Shown here: positions 23,285-27,762 of the stretch, piece by piece
Numbering within the stretch: position 1 is the first letter of the stretch
Layout: each line of letters begins with the position of its first letter
NCBI GenBank assembly: GCA_903849835.1
Contig: CAINKA010000141.1
Coordinates: 1-27,762, forward strand
Length of the DNA stretch: 27,762 bases
Reading direction: 5' to 3'
DNA from: an uncultured Alphaproteobacteria bacterium
GTDB taxonomy: Bacteria > Pseudomonadota > Alphaproteobacteria > Rickettsiales > UBA1997
Notes under the pieces: generated by a model
Database searches by the model: none
What the model saw: the letters and a program-made list of their open reading frames with translations, nothing else
Told to the model about the DNA's origin: nothing
Position numbers and translations under genes: made by a program

Positions 23285-23662
23285 ATGAAAAAATTTCTTA
23301 CCTCTTTTTCTGTGGCTTTTGCCGCGGCATCAATTTTTGCGATGGCTGCGAATGCGCAAGATTCAACTGTTCCAACCAGCGCTACAGCCGCTCCAAATCA
23401 GCATGTCATACAAAAAAGAGGCGAGATGAATGAGAGATATAAAAACGCCTCTCCCGAAGAAAGAGAGCAAATGATGAAAGCTCGAGATGAGAGAAAAGAA
23501 AGACTCGAAAATGCTTCTCCGGAACAAAAAGCTAAAATGGAAAAGCGTCACGAAATGATGGAAAAATTATCTGACCAGCAAAGAGAGGAAGTGAAAAAAG
23601 AAAGAGACCGTCATCGCGCAGAAATGAAGAGAATCACAGGATTTGAGCCGGAAAGTTTCTAA
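23285..23662 (+). CDS. Small exported charged helical protein of unknown function
   Basis: I do not recognise this 125-residue protein. Residues 1-24 form a signal peptide (KKFLTSFSVAFAAASIFAMAANA). The mature part is a long, highly charged helix rich in Glu, Lys, Arg and Met. It has an imperfect repeat, KNASPEEREQMMKARDERKE and ENASPEQKAKMEKRHEMMEK. A short Pro/Thr/Ala linker (STVPTSATAAPNQ) precedes it. The layout vaguely recalls periplasmic chaperone-like helical proteins such as Spy/CpxP, but no motif supports that. It lies 56 nt after tgt. Confidence 0.65.
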   Translation: MKKFLTSFSVAFAAASIFAMAANAQDSTVPTSATAAPNQHVIQKRGEMNERYKNASPEEREQMMKARDERKERLENASPEQKAKMEKRHEMMEKLSDQQREEVKKERDRHRAEMKRITGFEPESF

Positions 23663-23676
23663 ACTACTTCCCGCTG

Positions 23677-23832
23677 CTATTTCCCGCTCCCCTTCGCATA
23701 TTTCACAGTTTTCACAACAATTTCACTCGCAGCTTTCATGCCATCAACTTTCCCACCGATATAATCCGTTGCCTTGTTGACAAATGGGATGGCGAGTAAA
23801 ATCAAAATTACGATGAAGATGATGCGAAGCAT
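23677..23832 (-). CDS. Small membrane protein of unknown function
   Basis: A 51-residue protein starts MLRIIFIVILILLAIPFVNK, a single membrane helix, and continues with a short polar helix (TDYIGGKVDGMKAASEIVVK). The frame is open to 23898, but the ATG at 23832 gives a natural small membrane protein. It is convergent with the charged-helix gene and divergent from eno. No family is recognised. Confidence 0.5.
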   Translation of the reverse strand: MLRIIFIVILILLAIPFVNKATDYIGGKVDGMKAASEIVVKTVKYAKGSGK

Positions 23833-23844
23833 GAGTTGGATAGG

Positions 23845-23871
23845 TTGACATTTTTTGTTGTGAGAGAAAAC
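23845..23871 (+). promoter_or_regulatory. Possible eno promoter
   Basis: A perfect TTGACA at 23845-23850 lies 60 nt before the eno ATG, with GAGAAAAC 13 nt later as a weak -10-like match. A short hairpin GAGAG-aaaa-CTCTC follows. Only the -35 is convincing. Confidence 0.4.
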
Positions 23872-23909
23872 TCTCGCCCCTGCATTTTCAAACATCAATT
23901 TAAATTTTC

Positions 23910-25193
23910 ATGACAAAAATCGCTGGGCTGAAAGCGCGCGAAATCCTTGACTCGCGCGGTTTTCCAACTTTGGAAGCGGAAATTCATTTGCAAGATGGAT
24001 CATTCGCAATCGCTGCCGTTCCTTCTGGTGCATCGACCGGAAGTCTCGAAGCTCACGAGCTTCGCGATGGTGATCAATCAAGATTTCTCGGCAAAGGTGT
24101 TTTGAAAGCGGTTGAAAATGTGAATAAAAAAATCGCAGAAAAATTGATTGGTTTCGATGCGGAAAAGCAAAAAGAAATCGATGAGATGATGATCGAAATT
24201 GATGGAACGGAAAATAAATCAAACCTCGGTGCAAATGCTATTTTGGCGGTTTCTCTCGCTGTTGCGAAGGCTGCAGCTCTTTCAAAAAAAATCCCTCTTT
24301 TCGAATATCTAGGAGGAAAAGAAGCTACTCTCCTCCCAGTTCCAATGATGAATATCATCAATGGCGGCAAGCATGCTGACAATAAAATCGACATCCAAGA
24401 ATTTATGATCATGCCAGTTGCAGCGGCGTCAATCAAGGACGCAATTCGTGTCGGTGCAGAAATTTTTCAGCATCTAAAATTACTTTTGAAAAAGGATGGG
24501 CATAACACAAATGTTGGAGATGAAGGTGGTTTCGCGCCGAATTTAAATTCAACGAAAGAAGCTTTAGATTATGTCTCAAAGGCCGTAGAGAAGGCGGGAT
24601 ACAAGCTCGGATCAGAAATTGTTTTGGCTCTCGATGCGGCCTCCACAGAATTCTACAAAAATGGAAAATATCATTTGGAAGGTGAGGGGAAAATTTTTAC
24701 CTCCGACGAATTGGTGCGCTATTACGAAGAGCTGACGAATAGCTATCCAATTTTTTCCATCGAAGATGCTTGTGCTGAAAATGATTTTGAAGGTTGGAAA
24801 AATATCACAAAAACTTTGGGCAAAAAAATCCAATTAGTCGGCGATGATTTATTCGTGACGAACAAAAAAATTCTGGCGAATGGAATCAAGGAAAACATGG
24901 CCAATGCTGTGTTGGTGAAGGTTAATCAAATAGGAACTTTGAGTGAAACTTTGGATACAATCAGCCTCGCAAAATCAGCAAACTACAAAAATATAATTTC
25001 GCATCGTTCAGGAGAAACTGAAGACACAACAATTTCCCACATCGCAGTTGCAACCAATGCTGGCCAAATCAAAACCGGTTCTCTCTGTCGCTCCGATCGC
25101 ACTGCAAAATATAACGAATTAATCCGGATTGAAGAGTGGCTTGGGAGCAACGGGGTCTACGCCGGTAAATCAATCTTAAATCTTAAATCTTAA
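23910..25193 (+). CDS. eno: Enolase
   Basis: The 427-residue glycolytic enzyme converts 2-phosphoglycerate to phosphoenolpyruvate. It starts MTKIAGLKAREILDSRGFPT and includes PSGASTGSLEAHELRDGD. MMNIINGGKHADN, NVGDEGGFAPNL, SIEDACAENDFEGW and VKVNQIGTLSET surround the metal and catalytic residues, followed by SHRSGETEDTTISHIAV and GQIKTGSLCRSDR. The last residues SILNLKS are encoded by a TAAATCT direct-repeat array and differ from the family-typical end. It lies upstream of a transaminase gene. Confidence 0.98.
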   Translation: MTKIAGLKAREILDSRGFPTLEAEIHLQDGSFAIAAVPSGASTGSLEAHELRDGDQSRFLGKGVLKAVENVNKKIAEKLIGFDAEKQKEIDEMMIEIDGTENKSNLGANAILAVSLAVAKAAALSKKIPLFEYLGGKEATLLPVPMMNIINGGKHADNKIDIQEFMIMPVAAASIKDAIRVGAEIFQHLKLLLKKDGHNTNVGDEGGFAPNLNSTKEALDYVSKAVEKAGYKLGSEIVLALDAASTEFYKNGKYHLEGEGKIFTSDELVRYYEELTNSYPIFSIEDACAENDFEGWKNITKTLGKKIQLVGDDLFVTNKKILANGIKENMANAVLVKVNQIGTLSETLDTISLAKSANYKNIISHRSGETEDTTISHIAVATNAGQIKTGSLCRSDRTAKYNELIRIEEWLGSNGVYAGKSILNLKS

Positions 25194-25197
25194 ATTT
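25175..25197. repeat. TAAATCT direct repeats at the eno/transaminase junction
   Basis: Three tandem AATCTTA-type units overlap the last codons of eno and run up to the GTG start of the transaminase gene. Similar units fill the pdhA-pdhB gap at 10747-10857. Confidence 0.8.
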
Positions 25198-26043
25198 GTG
25201 TCTCGCGTCTCCTACCTCAACGGCCAGTTCATTCCGCACGATCAAGCCTTCATCCACATCGAAGATCGAGGCTTTCAATTTGCTGATGGTGTTTACGAAG
25301 TTACGCTTTTTAAAAATGGAAAATTTATTGATGGCGATGCGCATCTCGAGCGGCTTTTCCGTAGTCTTCGCGAAGTAAAAATCGAACATAATTTTTCCAA
25401 AACAGAGCTGATAAAATTGCAGCTTGAGCTTTTCGCTCGCAATAAAATGGAGGAAGGAACTTGCTATTTGAACATCACGCGCGGCCAGACAAATCGCATT
25501 CCGCATTGTCCAAAAAATTTAACGCCGACAATCAGCGCTACAGTTTCTCCGCAAAAAAAAGTTTCTGACGAAGAATTTGAGCGAGGCTTCACTGCCATGA
25601 CTCACGAGGATATTCGCTGGCTGCGTTGCGACATCAAAACCGTGAGTTTGTTGGCCTCAACTTTGATGAATCAAAAAGCAAAAGATGCTGGATTTAATGA
25701 CGTAATTTTTGTGCGGGATGGAGTTGTAACCGAGGCGAGTTTTGCAAATGCTTTCATCGTCGATGCAAGCGGAACCTTGATCACCAAAGATGCGGACAAT
25801 CTGATTCTCTGCGGCGTCACGCGCAATCGTCTAATCGAGCTCGCGAAAAAAAATGGAATTAAAGTTGAAGAAAGAAAATTTGGTCTTGATGAATTGACGA
25901 AAGCAAGCGAGGTGTTTTTAACCAGTTCTAGCCTGATTCTGCGGCCTGTTGTAAAAGTGAATGAAAAAATAATCGGTGATGGAAAAGCTGGGAAAGTCGC
26001 GCGAATTTTAAGCGACGCCTACAAAAAATTTATGACAGAGTAA
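25198..26043 (+). CDS. dat: Class IV PLP aminotransferase, probably D-amino-acid transaminase
   Basis: The 281-residue fold-type IV PLP enzyme has RVSYLNGQFIPHDQAFIHIEDRGFQFADGVYEV at the start, the family motif of D-amino-acid transaminases. K147 in RCDIKTVSLLAS is the PLP lysine, and DVIFVRDGVVTEASFANAFIV is the cofactor-loop segment. It probably makes D-amino acids (for example D-Ala or D-Glu) for peptidoglycan. Branched-chain transaminase or aminodeoxychorismate lyase are less likely. Translation starts at GTG with no ribosome site. The 3' end overlaps the prepilin-like gene tail to tail by 14 nt. Confidence 0.85.
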   Translation: MSRVSYLNGQFIPHDQAFIHIEDRGFQFADGVYEVTLFKNGKFIDGDAHLERLFRSLREVKIEHNFSKTELIKLQLELFARNKMEEGTCYLNITRGQTNRIPHCPKNLTPTISATVSPQKKVSDEEFERGFTAMTHEDIRWLRCDIKTVSLLASTLMNQKAKDAGFNDVIFVRDGVVTEASFANAFIVDASGTLITKDADNLILCGVTRNRLIELAKKNGIKVEERKFGLDELTKASEVFLTSSSLILRPVVKVNEKIIGDGKAGKVARILSDAYKKFMTE

Positions 26044-26881
26044 CGTTATATTTTTCCCCTAAATATTTTTCGATTAATCGCCTTTCTTCGATTTTTAACG
26101 AGCGGTTAAAAATTATAATTTCTCCCAAGTCTCCGTTGAAATAATTGCTGCTAAACTTTCCTAAATTTGAACCGGCGAAAGAGGTTAAAGGCGCGGTTTG
26201 AGAGCCTTCTGTGGCGTCAGCGGTTGAACCGCCACTGACCCAATAACTTTTGCCGTTAGTGGTGTTGAGCATGAAGGTGTGGATATTCACGGATGGCGAT
26301 GAATATCCTGCGACCGTGTAGTTCAAATCGTTGCTATATTGCGATTGTGTGATGTTCGTGCTGCTGCTATAGCCCAAAACCAAAACCGTGTTTAGTGAGC
26401 CCCCCGTTCCTCCGATGAATGGCAAATAGCCAGTAGCTCTTCTCTGCTCAACAACAAAAATCGTGTAGGAACTGTTAACCAAATCTGCGCCGTCGAAATC
26501 CAAATAATCATTCGTGCCATCAAATCGAACTGCCGGTAGCGCGTTGTTAAAAACATTCACGTAAAATTTTGGTTTATTTGCAGTGGTTGATTGCGTTGCA
26601 TTTTTTCTGCTGATGGCTTGCGGATTATTGTCATACCACGTTCCGATCGCGGTCGCATCTTTTGCTTCTGCGACAACAAAACTGCTATTGAGCGAGGTTT
26701 CATACCATGTGACAAGATTTTCAATATCGTTGACAGGAGAAGTTGTGGTGAGTGTCTGAGCTGTTGTGAGCCGTGATTTCTTGATCATCAGTTTACTCTG
26801 CAAAACGCCCGAAATCAAAATGCTGATGACCAAAATTACGATCGAAATTTCGATGAGAGAGAAGGCGCTTTTTTTCATCAT
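26030..26881 (-). CDS. Prepilin-like protein with LamG-type C-terminal domain
   Basis: The 283-residue protein begins MMKKSA followed by FSLIEISIVILVISILISG. This is a class III (type IV pilin/pseudopilin) signal with Glu at +5, so a prepilin peptidase would cleave after Ala6. Residues 55-283 look like a concanavalin/LamG-type fold: LVTWYETS, PAVRFDGTNDYLDFDG, YTIFVVEQRR, and GDLGEIIIFNRSLKIEERRLIEKYLGEKYNV at the end. It is probably an envelope or surface protein assembled by a type II secretion or pilus-like machine. It overlaps mlaF (ATGA). Confidence 0.75.
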   Translation of the reverse strand: MMKKSAFSLIEISIVILVISILISGVLQSKLMIKKSRLTTAQTLTTTSPVNDIENLVTWYETSLNSSFVVAEAKDATAIGTWYDNNPQAISRKNATQSTTANKPKFYVNVFNNALPAVRFDGTNDYLDFDGADLVNSSYTIFVVEQRRATGYLPFIGGTGGSLNTVLVLGYSSSTNITQSQYSNDLNYTVAGYSSPSVNIHTFMLNTTNGKSYWVSGGSTADATEGSQTAPLTSFAGSNLGKFSSNYFNGDLGEIIIFNRSLKIEERRLIEKYLGEKYNVTLS

Positions 26882-27642
26882 TTTGCTAAAAAATTTATTG
26901 GCCCCTCAGCGCGGCCGTGGATGAACTGATCGAGATAGGCGTTGCCCGAAGAATACATTTCCTTCACATCGCCAAACCAGATGATTCTTCCGTCGTAAAG
27001 CATCGCAACCTTGTCGGCAATTTTGCGCGCGGAATTCATGTCGTGAGTGATTGTGATCGTAGTGGCGCCGAGTTGTTTTGAATTTGAAATGATCAAATCA
27101 TTGATGACGTCAGCCATGATTGGATCTAGGCCAGTCGTTGGTTCGTCGAAGAAAATAATTTCCGGATTTGACGCGATTGCTCTAGCAAGTGAAGCGCGTT
27201 TTTGCATTCCTCCTGAAAGTTCTGACGGAAAAAGATCCGCCGTTCTTTCGCTCAGCCCAACGGATTTCAGCTTTTGCATCGCAATTTCTTTCGCATCTTT
27301 TTTGTTCATTTTTTTGTGATAGAGAAGTCGGAATGCGATATTTTCCCAGACGGAAAGAGAATCAAACAAAGCTCCTCCTTGGAATAAAAATCCGAATTTT
27401 TCCATCAGTTTGTCGCGTCTTTTTTCTGAAATATTTGCGACTTCTTCACCATCAATTTGAATGCTGCCCGAGCTTGGTTGGATAAGAGTTGCGACGATTT
27501 TTATCAGCACAGATTTTCCACTTCCAGATCCACCCAAAATTACGATCGATTCACCTTTTTCCACCTGCAAGTCAATGCCTGACAAAACTTTTTTCTCGCC
27601 AAAATTTTTTGTGAGATTTTTTATGATTAGTTTTGAATGCAT
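26878..27642 (-). CDS. mlaF: ABC transporter ATPase, MlaF/Ttg2A type
   Basis: The 254-residue ATPase has Walker A GGSGSGKS (37-44), Q-loop FLFQGGALFDSLSVWENIAF, signature LSGGMQKRASLARAI and Walker B IIFFDEPTTGLDP (D166, E167). The GALFDSLSV segment and the C-terminal region are typical of MlaF/Ttg2A, which works with MlaE and MlaD in outer-membrane phospholipid transport. mlaE and mlaD are not adjacent in the window: a repeat pair lies upstream and a prepilin-like gene downstream. A related importer ATPase is possible but less likely. Confidence 0.85.
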   Translation of the reverse strand: MHSKLIIKNLTKNFGEKKVLSGIDLQVEKGESIVILGGSGSGKSVLIKIVATLIQPSSGSIQIDGEEVANISEKRRDKLMEKFGFLFQGGALFDSLSVWENIAFRLLYHKKMNKKDAKEIAMQKLKSVGLSERTADLFPSELSGGMQKRASLARAIASNPEIIFFDEPTTGLDPIMADVINDLIISNSKQLGATTITITHDMNSARKIADKVAMLYDGRIIWFGDVKEMYSSGNAYLDQFIHGRAEGPINFLAK

Positions 27643-27684
27643 TGGGATTTTTTATGATTTGCGCGATGCCTAATAAATTCAATG

Positions 27685-27757
27685 TCATGCTGAGCTTGTC
27701 GAAGCATGATTCTCTAGGCACCGTGCCATGAATCATGCTTCGACAAGCTCAGCATGA
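27685..27757. repeat. Head-to-head pair of the 25-nt palindromic repeat at window end
   Basis: A perfect reverse copy (27685-27709) and forward copy (27733-27757) are separated by 23 nt and flanked by CAATG/CATTG. The pair lies upstream of mlaF, where its promoter or an mlaE gene would be expected. Confidence 0.92.
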
Positions 27758-27762
27758 CATTG

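Overview
The window is about 28 kb of AT-rich, gene-dense bacterial chromosome. The gene set points to an alphaproteobacterium, perhaps a Rickettsiales-like or other reduced lineage. Pointers are a two-gene pyruvate dehydrogenase E1 (pdhA, pdhB) next to an ftsB-like gene, a CcmG-type thioredoxin, prokaryotic glutathione synthetase, ferrochelatase with clustered C-terminal cysteines, an orphan VirB2-like pilin, and palindromic repeats that reach into gene ends. The lineage call is inference. No rRNA, tRNA or CRISPR array was found.

Layout. 88-1369: ssb (-) and an exported cyclophilin (+), divergent around a 44-nt inverted repeat. 1370-3741 (+): a structured, probably transcribed non-coding region, an Abi-like HEPN gene, a HIT gene overlapping it by 20 nt, and a Cys/Met PLP lyase. 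3742-4431: no gene, but an unusual cluster of hairpins and two strong inverted repeats. 4432-12317 (-): a TM protein, pdhA, pdhB, ftsB-like, a CTP-dependent lipid kinase-like protein, dnaG and rpoD. 12384-15630 (+): znuB-like permease, hemH, ybeY and corC, tightly packed. 15641-16600 (-): gshB. 16676-21220 (+): GNAT acetyltransferase, rplM-rpsI, rpiB, trmB, murB, a VirB2-like pilin and rpmB. 21517-22083 (-): ccmG-like. 22101-26043 (+, with one small ORF on -): tgt, a small exported helical protein, eno and a D-amino-acid-transaminase-like gene. 26030-27642 (-): an MlaF-type ATPase gene followed, with an ATGA overlap, by a prepilin-like LamG-type protein.

Most genes are housekeeping: replication (ssb, dnaG), transcription (rpoD), translation and RNA processing (rplM, rpsI, rpmB, ybeY, trmB, tgt), wall and division (murB, ftsB) and central metabolism (pdhAB, eno, rpiB). 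The accessory candidates are the Abi-like HEPN gene with its upstream structured RNA, the orphan VirB2-like pilin, and the prepilin-like gene coupled to mlaF. A second theme is repeats. A 25-nt hairpin (TCATGCT...AGCATGA) occurs as one copy at the left edge, three head-to-head pairs and a 15-nt remnant that supplies the end of gshB. Another palindromic stretch lies in frame inside trmB, and TAAATCT-type repeats abut the start codons of pdhB and the transaminase gene. RpoD carries a roughly 110-residue lysine-rich N-terminal tail, about 43% Lys, which is unusual for a primary sigma factor.
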